A stretch of 64,000 bases of DNA from Stenotrophomonas rhizophila (GCF_001704155.1 NZ_CP016294.1:2663501-2727500), one strand, 5' to 3'; shown: positions 43,416 through 51,823, counted from the stretch's first letter. Notes: generated from the sequence alone by a model not told the origin. A program made the numbers and translations.

Positions 43416-44757
43416 GCAGCGAACGTCCCCGGCCAATGCCGTAATAGGCCAGGCCCGCGGCTTCGATCTCCTGCGGGTCGTACAGGTTGCGACCGTCGAA
43501 CACGACGGCGTCTTTCAGCGTGTCACGCAGGTGGGCGAAATCCGGGCTGCGGAACTGCTTCCATTCGGTCACCACCACCAGCGCATCGGCGCCGTCCAGT
43601 GCGTCATTGGCACTGTCGCAGAACACCAGGTCGTCGCGCTCGCCGAAGATGCGGCGGGCCTCGTCGGTGGCTTCCGGGTCGTACGCGCGGACGGTGGCAC
43701 CGCCCTCCCACAGCTGTGCCAGCAGGCGGCGGCTGGAGGCTTCGCGCATGTCGTCGGTGTTCGGCTTGAAGGCCAGGCCCCACACCGCGAAGGTGCGGCC
43801 GCGCACGCCCTCATCCTCGCCACGGTCGTAGTGGCGCTGGATCAGCTGGAACAGGTGCCCCTTCTGCGCATCGTTGACCGCTTCCACCGCATTGAGCAGC
43901 TTGGGTTCATGCCCGTACTGCTGCGCGGTGCGGGCCAGCGCCTGCACGTCCTTGGGGAAACACGAGCCGCCGTAACCGGCGCCCGGGTAGATGAAGTGCC
44001 AGCCGATGCGCGGGTCCGAGCCGATGCCCTGGCGGACCTGTTCGACATCGGCACCGACCTTCTCGGCGATGTTGGCGATTTCGTTCATGAACGAAATCTT
44101 GGTCGCCAGCATGGCGTTGGCGGCGTACTTGGTCAGCTCGGCCGAGCGCACGTCCATCTCCACCACGCGGTCGTGGTTGCGGTTGAACGGTGCGTACAGG
44201 CGGCGCATCAGCGCCACCGACTCGGCATTGGCCGCCCCGATCACGATACGGTCCGGCCGCATGCAGTCGGCCACGGCGTCGCCTTCCTTGAGGAATTCGG
44301 GGTTGGAGACCACGTCGAAGGCGATCTCCTCGCCGCGCTCGGCCAGCGCCTGGGCGATGGCGGCACGGACCTTGTCGGCCGTGCCTACCGGCACGGTCGA
44401 CTTGTTCACCACCACGGTCGGCACACGCATGTGCCGGCCGATGGTGCGGGCCACCGCCAACACGTACTGCAGGTCGGCGCTGCCGTCCTCGTCCGGTGGC
44501 GTGCCCACGGCAATGAAGATCACCTGGCCATGCGCGATCGCCGCCTCGGCGTCGGTGGTGAAGGCCAGCCGCAACGCGGCATGGTTGGCCTTGACCATCG
44601 GCTCCAGGCCCGGCTCATAGATCGGGATGACGCCGCGGTTGAGGCCATCCACCTTGGCCTGGTCGATATCGACGCAGACCACCTGGTGGCCGACATCGGC
44701 CAGGCAGGTACCCGTGACCAGACCGACGTAGCCGGTACCGAAGATTGAGACGCGCAT
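43408..44757 (-). CDS. ugd: UDP-glucose 6-dehydrogenase
   Basis: The 449-residue enzyme oxidises UDP-glucose to UDP-glucuronate in two NAD-dependent steps. It has the N-terminal NAD motif [38 protein letters not shown] and the catalytic Cys C266 in [14 protein letters not shown]-glucuronate feeds envelope polysaccharides and, in some bacteria, aminoarabinose for lipid A. It is placed 24 nt downstream of the FKBP isomerase gene and overlaps slyX, so the four minus-strand genes probably share a transcript. Confidence 0.97.
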   Translation of the reverse strand: MRVSIFGTGYVGLVTGTCLADVGHQVVCVDIDQAKVDGLNRGVIPIYEPGLEPMVKANHAALRLAFTTDAEAAIAHGQVIFIAVGTPPDEDGSADLQYVLAVARTIGRHMRVPTVVVNKSTVPVGTADKVRAAIAQALAERGEEIAFDVVSNPEFLKEGDAVADCMRPDRIVIGAANAESVALMRRLYAPFNRNHDRVVEMDVRSAELTKYAANAMLATKISFMNEIANIAEKVGADVEQVRQGIGSDPRIGWHFIYPGAGYGGSCFPKDVQALARTAQQYGHEPKLLNAVEAVNDAQKGHLFQLIQRHYDRGEDEGVRGRTFAVWGLAFKPNTDDMREASSRRLLAQLWEGGATVRAYDPEATDEARRIFGERDDLVFCDSANDALDGADALVVVTEWKQFRSPDFAHLRDTLKDAVVFDGRNLYDPQEIEAAGLAYYGIGRGRSLHA

Positions 44758-44781
44758 GTCCGTGTTGACTCCAGTTCCGTT

Positions 44782-45762
44782 TTACGGAGCAATGCCCAGC
44801 AGTTCGACGTCGAAGGTCAGCGTCGCGTTCGGACCGATCGGACCGCCCGGGGTGCCCTGCTCGCCATAGGCCAGCTCGCCCGGGATCCAGAAGCGGTACT
44901 TGGCGCCGACCGGCATCAGCTGCACGCCTTCCGACCAGCCCTTGACCACCTGGTCCAGGCCGAACTCGATCGGCTGGCCACGCTGGATGCTGCTGTCGAA
45001 GACGGTGCCGTCGAGCAGCTTGCCTTCGTAATGCACCTTGACCTTGCTGGTGGGGAGCGGGCGCTCGCCCGAACCGGGACGGATCACCTGGTACTGCAGG
45101 CCCGACGCGGTGGTGACCACGCCCGGCACGGTCTTGTTCTTGGCCATGAAGTCATTGCCGGCGCGGCGGTTGGTCTCGCCCTGGGCGGCGGCCTTGGCCT
45201 GCATTTCCGCCTGCTGGGCGGCCATGAAGCCTTCCATCGTGGCCTGGGCCTGTTCGGCGGTCATCTTCGGGGTGCCCTTGGCGAACGCGGTCTGCACGGC
45301 GTCGAACAGCGCGTCCAGGTCGACCTGGTCCTTCAGCGGCGCCAGCGACGGGCCCACGGCGTAGCTGCCCAGCATCAGGCCGACCTGTTCACGGTCCACC
45401 TTCGGCGGCTCGGTGCCCGGGGCCATGCCCGGAACCGGCTGGCCGGCCTTGACGGCCATCGCCATGCGCAGCGCCTGGTCGGTCTTCTGCGCCTGTTCCT
45501 GGGTGATCAGCGGCTGCTTGCCTTCGAAGGCGTTGGTCACCGCGCGGCGCAGGGCAACGATGTCGATCTGGTCGGCGATCGGCTCGAAGGACTTGGCCAC
45601 GTCCATACCAATGGCGTAGCCGACTTTTTCACGCTGGGAGGTCAAAGCAGAAGTCTCCTTGGCGGCCGCGCCTGCGGCCGGTTGTTGCGACATCACGGTA
45701 CCGGTGGCACCCATCGCCAGAATCAGAACCGACGCCGCAGCGCCGCGCATTCCCATCTTCAT
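44782..45762 (-). CDS. fkpA: FKBP-type peptidyl-prolyl isomerase with a doubled N-terminal domain
   Basis: The 326-residue protein has a signal peptide ending near VMSQ (about 25), so it acts in the periplasm. Two FKBP_N-type dimerisation units follow: VGYAIGMDVAKSFEPIADQI (about 48) and VGLMLGSYAVGPSLAPLKDQ (about 128). Each ends in an EQAQ helix. A long helix leads to the FKBP domain at about 225-326 with VKVHYEGKLLDGTVFDSS, ELAYGEQG and TLTFDVELL. It assists folding of exported proteins by prolyl isomerisation. The duplicated N-terminal unit makes it longer than E. coli FkpA (270). Confidence 0.92.
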   Translation of the reverse strand: MKMGMRGAAASVLILAMGATGTVMSQQPAAGAAAKETSALTSQREKVGYAIGMDVAKSFEPIADQIDIVALRRAVTNAFEGKQPLITQEQAQKTDQALRMAMAVKAGQPVPGMAPGTEPPKVDREQVGLMLGSYAVGPSLAPLKDQVDLDALFDAVQTAFAKGTPKMTAEQAQATMEGFMAAQQAEMQAKAAAQGETNRRAGNDFMAKNKTVPGVVTTASGLQYQVIRPGSGERPLPTSKVKVHYEGKLLDGTVFDSSIQRGQPIEFGLDQVVKGWSEGVQLMPVGAKYRFWIPGELAYGEQGTPGGPIGPNATLTFDVELLGIAP

Positions 45763-45846
45763 TTGCTGCTTTCCTGGAAGTGACTGGACGCCGACGTCGG
45801 CGCGAAAGCGATCATTGTCGCACGCACGTGCGAGATGTCGAGGATG

Positions 45847-46455
45847 TCAGCGCTTTGCAGGCGCAACGGACAGCTCACGTTCGATTGCCGCCACCAGTTC
45901 CTTGTCGTCCGGCTTGACCTTGCTGGAGAACTGCGCCACCACCCGACCATCGCGCGACAGCAGGTATTTGTGGAAGTTCCAGCCGGGCGCAACGCCGGTG
46001 GCAGCGGTCAGGCGCTGGTACAGCGGCGTGGCGTCGGTGCCGGTGACCTGCACTTTCTGGAACATCGGGAACTTCACGCCATAGGTAAGCGTGCAGAACT
46101 CCTGGATCTCCTTCTCGCTGCCCGGCTCCTGGCCCTTGAAATCATTGGACGGGAAGCCCAGCACCGAGAAGCCGCGCGCGGCGTACCGGGTCTGCAGCCC
46201 TTCCAGCGCCTCGTATTGCGGGGTGAAGCCGCACTTGCTGGCGGTATTGACCACCAGCAGCACCTTGCCGCCGTACTGCTTCTCCAGGTTCACCTCGGTC
46301 TTGCCGGCCAGCGGCCGGTAGTTGAGGTCAAGCAGATCCGCGGCCTGGGCGGACCCGGCGCCCAGCATCCCGACCAGCAGCAGCCCACTGCCCCAGCGGC
46401 GGGCGCGCGCCCGGGTGGCGTGGAACGGGGAAGTCGCGCGGTGGGACTGGGGCAT
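45847..46455 (-). CDS. Periplasmic glutathione peroxidase-family protein
   Basis: The 202-residue protein has a signal peptide (basic start, hydrophobic core, AQA cut near residue 38). The peroxidase fold has the active Cys C75 in NTASKCGFTPQYE, FPSNDFKGQEPGS and the Trp-Asn pair in GWNFHKYLL. The active site is a TGC cysteine, not selenocysteine. It reduces hydroperoxides, probably with thioredoxin-like donors, and export points to envelope defence. It lies 84 nt upstream of the FKBP gene on the same strand. Confidence 0.92.
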   Translation of the reverse strand: MPQSHRATSPFHATRARARRWGSGLLLVGMLGAGSAQAADLLDLNYRPLAGKTEVNLEKQYGGKVLLVVNTASKCGFTPQYEALEGLQTRYAARGFSVLGFPSNDFKGQEPGSEKEIQEFCTLTYGVKFPMFQKVQVTGTDATPLYQRLTAATGVAPGWNFHKYLLSRDGRVVAQFSSKVKPDDKELVAAIERELSVAPAKR

Positions 46456-46679
46456 TGGAAACTCCGGTAAAGAGGCTGGAAAACCCTGTCCTGCAGGGGA
46501 AGGCGGACTATATCACCGGGGGTTTCAGCGCGCGGTTGACGTACATGGCCGTCACGCGGCTGAATACCTGCAGACTGATACCGCGCACCGCGGCACCATC
46601 AATCGCTTGATAATCAATGCGTTAACGCGATCGCGCCGCCATCGTCATGCCCCTGCCATCAGTTGGGGTGTGTCGGGTA

Positions 46680-46720
46680 TTGCACTTGGCTGTGCCGGTG
46701 TTATAGTTGCATACAACACC
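46680..46720 (+). promoter_or_regulatory. Promoter and operator of the YtrA-type operon
   Basis: TTGCAC (46680-46685) and TATAGT (46702-46707) are spaced 16 nt. GGTGTT (46697-46702) and AACACC (46715-46720) form an inverted repeat with inner TA pairs that overlaps the -10. This fits self-repression by the GntR/YtrA regulator two genes in. Confidence 0.68.
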
Positions 46721-46744
46721 AGTCACCTGATGCAGGGGAAGCCC

Positions 46745-46996
46745 ATGAACCGCATGCGCCACCACTCCGCCAAAGCCCTGACAGCCGCGTCCGCACTGCT
46801 GTTGCTGGGCTGGTTCAGCATCCCTGCCGGTGACCGTGGCAGCGAGACCGCCACCGGTGCGTTTGAAAGCCCGCAGGACGCAGGCGTCATCCAGGCAGGG
46901 AACGCCGACGGCGCCCCCACGCCTCCCCGCCGGCTGCACAGCTCCCTGTCCATGCCTTACTTCTCATTCGCACAGTCGCTGAACCCACGGAGCTGA
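46745..46996 (+). CDS. Small exported or membrane-anchored protein leading the YtrA operon
   Basis: The 83-residue product has a basic N-terminus and a hydrophobic stretch ALTAASALLLLGWFSIPA (about 11-28), then a polar, Pro-rich tail. AGGGGAAG gives a strong ribosome site, the promoter lies about 40 nt upstream, and the stop is 2 nt before the gntR start. These make it a real gene although no family is recognised. It may be a signal or sensor partner of the ABC system. Confidence 0.72.
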   Translation: MNRMRHHSAKALTAASALLLLGWFSIPAGDRGSETATGAFESPQDAGVIQAGNADGAPTPPRRLHSSLSMPYFSFAQSLNPRS

Positions 46997-46998
46997 CC

Positions 46999-47361
46999 AT
47001 GAGCGATATCCAATGGAGCGATGGTGCTCCGATCTACCGTCAGCTGAAAGAACGCGTGATTGCCATGATGCTCGACAGCATCATCAAGCCCGGCGACGCG
47101 CTGCCTTCGGTTCGACAGGTGGCCGCCGAGTACCAGCTCAATCCCATCACCGTTTCGCGCGCCTACCAGGAACTGGCCGATGAAGGCCTGGTCGAGAAGC
47201 GCCGCGGCCTGGGCATGTTCATGACCGAAGAAGCGGCCACGCAGCTGCGCAGCAGCGAGCGCGACCGGTTCCTCAATGAAGAATGGCCGCTGGTCCTGGA
47301 GCGCATCCAGCGCCTGGGCCTGCGCCTCGACGAATTGCTGCCCCAGGGGAAATCCTCATGA
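46999..47361 (+). CDS. GntR-family regulator, YtrA subfamily
   Basis: The 120-residue protein is a GntR winged helix (PIYRQLKERVIAMMLDSI, SVRQVAAEYQLNPITVSRAY, DEGLVEKRRGLGMFM) with only a short helical C-terminus, as in YtrA. YtrA regulators sit with ABC transporters and usually repress their own operon. HpaR1 of Xanthomonas belongs to this group and affects virulence. The start follows GGAGCTGACC, and the stop overlaps the ATPase gene (ATGA). Confidence 0.92.
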   Translation: MSDIQWSDGAPIYRQLKERVIAMMLDSIIKPGDALPSVRQVAAEYQLNPITVSRAYQELADEGLVEKRRGLGMFMTEEAATQLRSSERDRFLNEEWPLVLERIQRLGLRLDELLPQGKSS

Positions 47362-48233
47362 ATGCCGTTGCTAGTGATGTCGTCATTTCCGCTCGTGGCC
47401 TGCGCAAGGCCTACAAATCCACGCTCGCGCTGGACAACACCAGCTTCACCATCGCCCCCGGCCGGATCACCGGCCTGATCGGCCCCAACGGCGCGGGCAA
47501 GACCACCCTGCTCAAGGCGCTGCTGGGCCTGACCCAGGTCGAGGGCGAGCTGAGCGTGCTGGGCCTGGACCCGACCGTGCAGCGCAACGCGCTGATGAAT
47601 GATGTGTGCTTCATCGCCGACGTGGCGGTGCTGCCGCGCTGGATGAAGGTGCGCGAGGCGATCGATTTCGTCGCCGGGGTCCACCCGCGCTTCGATCGTG
47701 CCCGCTGCGAGCGCTTCCTGGCCTCCACCAAGCTGCAGCCGCGCCAGCGCGTACGTGAACTGTCCAAGGGCATGATCGTGCAGCTGCACCTGGCACTGGT
47801 GATGGCCATCGACGCCAAGGTGCTGGTACTCGACGAGCCCACCCTGGGCCTGGACATCCTGTACCGCAAGGAGTTCTACCAGCGCCTGCTGGAAGACTAT
47901 TTCGACGAGCAGAAGACGATCATCGTGACCACCCACCAGGTGGAAGAGATCGAACACATCCTCACCGACGTGATGTTCATCCGCGACGGCCGCATCGTGC
48001 TCACCACCGACATGGAAGACGTCGGCGAGCGCTACACCGAAGTGCTGGTGTCGACCGAAACGCTGGAAGCGGCGCGTGCGCTGAAGCCGATCGACGAGCG
48101 CAGCCTGCCGTTCGGCAAGACCGTGCTGCTGTTCGACGGGGTGCCGCGCGCCCAGCTCACGCCGCTTGGCGAAATCCGCAGCCCGGGGCTGGCGGATCTG
48201 TTCGTGGCCATCATGAAGGGAACCTACGCATGA
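47358..48233 (+). CDS. ABC transporter ATP-binding protein
   Basis: The 291-residue ATPase has Walker A GPNGAGKTT, Walker B VLVLDEPTLGLD and an H-loop in VTTHQVEEIEH. The signature is LSKGM, not LSGGQ, as in some export-type family members. It overlaps gntR and the permease gene (ATGA on both sides), so ATPase and permease are made together. The substrate is unknown; YtrBCEF-like transporters have been linked to cell wall stress. Confidence 0.93.
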   Translation: MNAVASDVVISARGLRKAYKSTLALDNTSFTIAPGRITGLIGPNGAGKTTLLKALLGLTQVEGELSVLGLDPTVQRNALMNDVCFIADVAVLPRWMKVREAIDFVAGVHPRFDRARCERFLASTKLQPRQRVRELSKGMIVQLHLALVMAIDAKVLVLDEPTLGLDILYRKEFYQRLLEDYFDEQKTIIVTTHQVEEIEHILTDVMFIRDGRIVLTTDMEDVGERYTEVLVSTETLEAARALKPIDERSLPFGKTVLLFDGVPRAQLTPLGEIRSPGLADLFVAIMKGTYA

Positions 48234-49261
48234 ACACCGTCCACTTCCACCCCATCAGCAAGGCCAGCACCTTCAAGTGGCTGCTCAAGCGCGAGTACTG
48301 GGAAAACCGCGGCGGTTTCCTGTGGGCACCGCTGATCGCCGGCGGCATTTCGCTGGTGATGAGCCTGATCGGCATCCTGCTCGGCCTGTGGGGCCTGCGC
48401 CGTGCGGCCGAGAGCGGTGACCTGCACATCGACAACACCAACATCAACGTCAACGGCCTGGATCTGAAGCTGTTGACCGCCCACATGGATGCCAAGGCCA
48501 TGGCCGACCTGGGCAACACCCTGGACGCCACCCTGGTACTGAGCTCGCTGTGGCCGTTCGTGGTGCTGGCCTTCGTGGTGTTCTTCTACTGCCTGGGTGC
48601 CCTGTACGACGACCGCCGCGACCGCAGCATCCTGTTCTGGAAGTCGCTGCCGCTGTCGGACACGCAGACCGTGCTGTCCAAGGCGCTGAGCGCGCTGCTG
48701 GTGGCCCCGGTGATCGCGGTGATCGCCTCGGTGCTGACCATGTTCGGCTTCATGGCGATCCTCTCGGTGGTGGTGCTGGTCCATGGCGGCAACCCGCTCA
48801 CGCTGATCTGGGGCCCGGCCAGCCCGCTGGCCTTCGTCGCCAGCCACCTGTCCTGGCTGCCGGTGTACCTGCTGTGGGCCCTGCCGACCGTGGGCTGGCT
48901 GCTGATGTGGTCTGCGTGGGCCAAGTCCAAGCCGTTCCTGTGGGCGGTGATGCTGCCGCTGTTTGCCGGCATCATCGTCAGCACCACCCACGTCATGAAT
49001 CTGTTCAACATGACCAGCGGCTGGTTCTGGCAACACATCGTCGGCCGCCTGCTGCTGGGCACGCTGCCGGGCAGCGACCTGTTCTACCGCACTGACCAGC
49101 TGCAGTCGGTGATGCGCGACAGCGACAACGTGGCCGCGGCGCTGTCGCCGGCCAGCCAGCTGGCCGCGCTCGCCCTGCCCGAGCTCTGGATCGGCGCTGC
49201 CTTCGGCGTCGCGTTCATCATCGTCGCCATCCGCCTGCGCCGCCGCGCCGGCGAAATCTGA
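48230..49261 (+). CDS. ABC transporter permease
   Basis: The 343-residue membrane protein has about six hydrophobic segments (near 35-55, 105-125, 150-185, 195-220, 235-255 and 310-330) and the motif FWKSLPLSDTQTVLSKALSA typical of ABC-2 permeases. A soluble loop lies at about 58-100 between the first two. It pairs with the ATPase, and the two genes overlap as ATGA. The GSGD-repeat gene starts 24 nt after its stop. Confidence 0.88.
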   Translation: MNTVHFHPISKASTFKWLLKREYWENRGGFLWAPLIAGGISLVMSLIGILLGLWGLRRAAESGDLHIDNTNINVNGLDLKLLTAHMDAKAMADLGNTLDATLVLSSLWPFVVLAFVVFFYCLGALYDDRRDRSILFWKSLPLSDTQTVLSKALSALLVAPVIAVIASVLTMFGFMAILSVVVLVHGGNPLTLIWGPASPLAFVASHLSWLPVYLLWALPTVGWLLMWSAWAKSKPFLWAVMLPLFAGIIVSTTHVMNLFNMTSGWFWQHIVGRLLLGTLPGSDLFYRTDQLQSVMRDSDNVAAALSPASQLAALALPELWIGAAFGVAFIIVAIRLRRRAGEI

Positions 49262-49285
49262 TCCCGCCCCTTCGAGGACCCGCCC

Positions 49286-50173
49286 ATGATCCGCAAGCTC
49301 GTCGTCGCTTCCCTGCTGTTGCTGCCGCTGACCGCACTGGCCGATGAACCGCAGTGCCGGTTCAACGCCCCGCGTGACCTCAAGCTCGACGTGGCCGGCG
49401 CGAAGGCCGTGGTATTCGAGGTGAACCAGCACGACCTGGTGCTGCAGGCCGGCCCGGGCGCAGCCCAGCTCAGTGGCCGCGCCTGCGCCTCCAATGCGGA
49501 CTGGTTGAGCCAGCTGACCGTGACCCAGAAGAAGGTCGGCGACAAGCTGGTGGTGCAGCTGCAGCGCGAAAACCAGGGCCTGAACTGGAACACCGGCGGC
49601 AGCAACTACGCCTACCTGGACCTGCGCGGCACGATCCCGGCCAATGTGCTGGTGCAGATGAAGGTCGGCTCGGGCGATGCCAGCGTGACCGGGGCGCATT
49701 CGCTCAGCGCCGATGTCGGCTCGGGCGACATCAAGCTGCGCGACATCAAGGGCCTGGTGACGGCGGCGATCGGCTCAGGCGATGTGGAGCTCGACGGTGC
49801 CGGTGCGCTGAACCTGCTGTCGATCGGCTCGGGCGATTTCACCGCCCGCAACCTGCGCGGCAACGCCACGGTCGGCACGATCGGCTCGGGCGACCTCACC
49901 CTGGACGGGGTCGCCGGCAATGTCGATATCAAGACGGTCGGTTCGGGCGACGTGGACCTGCGCCAGGTCAAGGGCAACGTCAGCCTGGGCAACATCGGCT
50001 CGGGCGATTTCGAAGCCCGCGCGGTGGGCGGCAGCGTCAAGGTCGAGCGGCACGGCTCGGGCGACGTGACGGTCCGCGATGTAGCCGGCGACCTGACGGT
50101 GGCCAACAGTGGCAGCGGCGACATCAACCACAGCGACGTGCGCGGCAAGCTGCAGCTGCCGCGCGGCAAATAA
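49286..50173 (+). CDS. Exported protein with nine GSGD repeats (DUF2807/DUF4097-like beta-helix)
   Basis: The 295-residue protein has a signal peptide ending TALA (about 19). From about residue 128 to 275 it holds nine GSGD tetrads spaced 17-19 residues apart, each followed by a beta strand pattern (GSGDVELDGAGALNLLSI is one unit). This matches the beta-solenoid fold of DUF2807/DUF4097 adhesin-like proteins. The periodicity is too exact to be chance. It is next to an ABC transporter and is likely a periplasmic or surface partner, not a catalyst. Confidence 0.88.
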   Translation: MIRKLVVASLLLLPLTALADEPQCRFNAPRDLKLDVAGAKAVVFEVNQHDLVLQAGPGAAQLSGRACASNADWLSQLTVTQKKVGDKLVVQLQRENQGLNWNTGGSNYAYLDLRGTIPANVLVQMKVGSGDASVTGAHSLSADVGSGDIKLRDIKGLVTAAIGSGDVELDGAGALNLLSIGSGDFTARNLRGNATVGTIGSGDLTLDGVAGNVDIKTVGSGDVDLRQVKGNVSLGNIGSGDFEARAVGGSVKVERHGSGDVTVRDVAGDLTVANSGSGDINHSDVRGKLQLPRGK

Positions 50174-50185
50174 GAGGCCCCCACC

Positions 50186-50773
50186 ATGAACATGCGACTG
50201 CTGCTCCCCACCCTTCTGCTGTGCCTGCCATTGGCGGCCTGCAGCAACACGGATTCAAACAAGACCGACCCGGCCACCGGCAAGCCGGCGGTGGATGCCG
50301 ATTCGATCGGCAAGAAGGTCAAGGACGCCACGGACAAGGCGCGGGTGGAAATCGCCCAGGGCAACATCAAGATTTCCAACGACCAGAACGACAAGGCCGA
50401 GATCACCCCGCAGGGCGACCTGCTGATCAACGGCAAGGCGGTCACCATCGATGCCCAGCAGCGGGCGCTGCTGCTGGACTACCGCAGGCAGGTGGAAAAG
50501 CTGGCGGGCGCAGGCATGGACATCGGCGTGGCCGGTGCCAGCCTGGGCGTGAAGGCCGCTGGCGAAGCCCTGCGCGGGGTGTTCTCCGGCGACACGCAGG
50601 GCATCGAGGAGAAGGTGAACGCCGAAGCGGCCAAGATCGAAGCCAGCGCCAAGCAGCTGTGCGAGCTGCTGCCGACGATGATGGCCAAGCAGCAGGCGCT
50701 GGCGGCGGCGCTGCCGGCCTTCAAGCCTTACGCCACCATGGACCAGAGCGACGTCGACGACTGCCATAACTGA
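50186..50773 (+). CDS. Lipoprotein with a YggN/DUF2884-like region
   Basis: The 195-residue protein has the lipobox LAAC (C19), followed by Ser, which favours the outer membrane. The central part has NIKISNDQNDKAEITPQGDL and LINGKAVTIDAQQRALL, resembling DUF2884 of E. coli YggN. The helical C-terminal half contains two Cys. It is 12 nt after the GSGD gene and before a terminator, so it is the last gene of the YtrA operon. Function unknown. Confidence 0.82.
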   Translation: MNMRLLLPTLLLCLPLAACSNTDSNKTDPATGKPAVDADSIGKKVKDATDKARVEIAQGNIKISNDQNDKAEITPQGDLLINGKAVTIDAQQRALLLDYRRQVEKLAGAGMDIGVAGASLGVKAAGEALRGVFSGDTQGIEEKVNAEAAKIEASAKQLCELLPTMMAKQQALAAALPAFKPYATMDQSDVDDCHN

Positions 50774-50820
50774 GCCGTCGCCACCTGCGACATCCGGTCG
50801 CAGGCAGGCCCGCTGCACGG

Positions 50821-50851
50821 GGGGAGGGCTACACTAGCCCTCCCCTTTTTT
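50821..50851 (+). terminator. Terminator of the YtrA operon
   Basis: GGGGAGGGCTA and TAGCCCTCCCC pair perfectly over 11 bp with loop CAC, followed by six T. The next gene starts only 14 nt later. Confidence 0.9.
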
Positions 50852-50865
50852 ATGCACTGCCGGCC

Positions 50866-51291
50866 ATGAAGAAGCTGTACCTCCTGCTGTTGGCCCTGTT
50901 CTGCCTTGCCGCCACCGGCTGCGACCAGGAATACCGCAACCACCGCGCCGAGCGCGGCAAGCCGAAGATCACCGTCAGCGACGGCATGGTCACCGTGCGC
51001 CGCGCGCCGGCGCCGAACATCATCGTGCTGCCCAACGGCCACATGAAGATCGATGAGATCGAAATTCCGCTCGACGACAGCCAGCACGCGCTGCTGCAGC
51101 AGATGTTCGGCCAGCTGCAGGTGCTCCGCCAGAACACGCTTACCGATGCCCCGTACGACCCGGACAAACGCGCGGTGAAGATCCAGGTACCGCCGGGCAT
51201 GCAGCCGATTCCGCCGGACCTGGTCACGCGTGTTCCGCAGTTCAAGGATTACACCGAGACGTTCGACAATTTGATGGCGGATCGGCGGTAA
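50866..51291 (+). CDS. Lipoprotein of unknown function
   Basis: The 141-residue protein has MKKLYLLLLALFCLAATGC with lipobox ATGC (C19). Asp at position +2 would keep it in the inner membrane by the E. coli Lol rule. The rest has ITVSDGMVTVRRAPAPNIIV and a Pro-rich C-terminus, with no recognised family. It starts 14 nt after a strong terminator and has no Shine-Dalgarno site, so its expression route is unclear: read-through, or a promoter within the terminator region. Confidence 0.75.
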   Translation: MKKLYLLLLALFCLAATGCDQEYRNHRAERGKPKITVSDGMVTVRRAPAPNIIVLPNGHMKIDEIEIPLDDSQHALLQQMFGQLQVLRQNTLTDAPYDPDKRAVKIQVPPGMQPIPPDLVTRVPQFKDYTETFDNLMADRR

Positions 51292-51340
51292 CTGCGCAAG
51301 TCAAACGCCAGAGCCTTGGTGTGCGGGATTCTGCGCGCAG

Positions 51341-51445
51341 GGCCGGCGGGTGCGGGGGTACGGGGGGCGCCGTGAACCCATCCATGGGGGCTCTTGCGAA
51401 ACATCCATGTTTCGCAAAGCCCCCGTACCCCCGCACCCGCCGACC
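51341..51445 (-). repeat. Large hairpin element, copy C (short-core type, inverted)
   Basis: A 26 nt arm (51341-51366) pairs with 51420-51445 with one mismatch. On the minus strand the 53 nt core reads CTTTGCGAAACATGGATG onwards and equals copy B at 49 of 53 positions. The gene-free stretch 51292-51823 holds this copy, a GGCAAC tract, the 60 nt repeat, a REP, copy D and a TGTTGGC tract. No gene is seen in it. Confidence 0.82.
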
Positions 51446-51480
51446 CTCAGACAGGTGGCTGGTGCGCAACGGAGATCAAG

Positions 51481-51504
51481 GGCAACGGCAACGGCAACGG
51501 CAAC
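51481..51504 (+). repeat. GGCAAC tandem repeat, four units
   Basis: Four exact hexamer units lie between hairpin copy C and the 60 nt repeat. Too short and regular for a CRISPR array. Confidence 0.85.
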
Positions 51505-51517
51505 GCCGATTGTTTTC

Positions 51518-51577
51518 ATGCGTCATCGAACGTGGTGGCGTTCCGTGCGGTCGTTTGGGAACCGACCCTACCCCGCC
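51518..51577 (+). repeat. Dispersed 60 nt repeat, copy 2
   Basis: Same layout as 34889-34948, from ATGCGTCATCGAACGTGG to GTTTGGGAACCGACCCTACC and CGCC, about 80% identical. Confidence 0.7.
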
Positions 51578-51595
51578 AGCAGCCATCGCGACCGC

Positions 51596-51619
51596 GTAGA
51601 GCCACGCCATGCGTGGCTG
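51596..51619 (+). repeat. REP palindrome
   Basis: GTAGAGCCACGCCATGCGTG followed by GCTG, an AGCCACGC/GCGTGGCT stem. It lies 30 nt upstream of hairpin copy D, as the related copy at 10602 does for copy A. Confidence 0.75.
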
Positions 51620-51649
51620 CTTCTCCCATCCGCCGGCGACCAACTGTCT

Positions 51650-51763
51650 GGGGCGGCCGTCGGGCAGCCCCCGTAGGGACTGTCAAAAACTTGGATGTTT
51701 TTGCCAAGCCCCCATGGATGGGTTTACGGCGTGTCCCGTAGGGGGCTGCCCGACGGCCGCCCC
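51650..51763 (+). repeat. Large hairpin element, copy D (long-core type)
   Basis: A 31 nt arm (51650-51680) pairs with 51733-51763: 23 perfect bases, three mismatches, then five more. The core from GTCAAAAAC to TGTCCC equals copy A except for two bases. The inner hairpin is CAAAAACTT-GG-ATGTTTTTG with one mismatch. Confidence 0.82.
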
Positions 51764-51786
51764 GCTCGCAGAGATGGAAACGCTGC

Positions 51787-51814
51787 TGTTGGCTGTTGGC
51801 TGTTGGCTGTTGGC
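51787..51814 (+). repeat. TGTTGGC tandem repeat, four units
   Basis: Four exact 7 nt units end 9 nt before the fumC stop codon. Confidence 0.85.
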
Positions 51815-51823
51815 CGTTAGCGC

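Noticed and set aside
46225..46240. Selenocysteine at the peroxidase active site
   Set aside because: The codon for residue 75 is TGC, a normal cysteine.
51481..51504. Possible CRISPR-like tandem repeat
   Set aside because: Hexamer units without spacers; a microsatellite. No cas genes nearby.
51242..51741. Short open frames in the repeat cluster
   Set aside because: They follow the inverted repeats and have no ribosome site or family.
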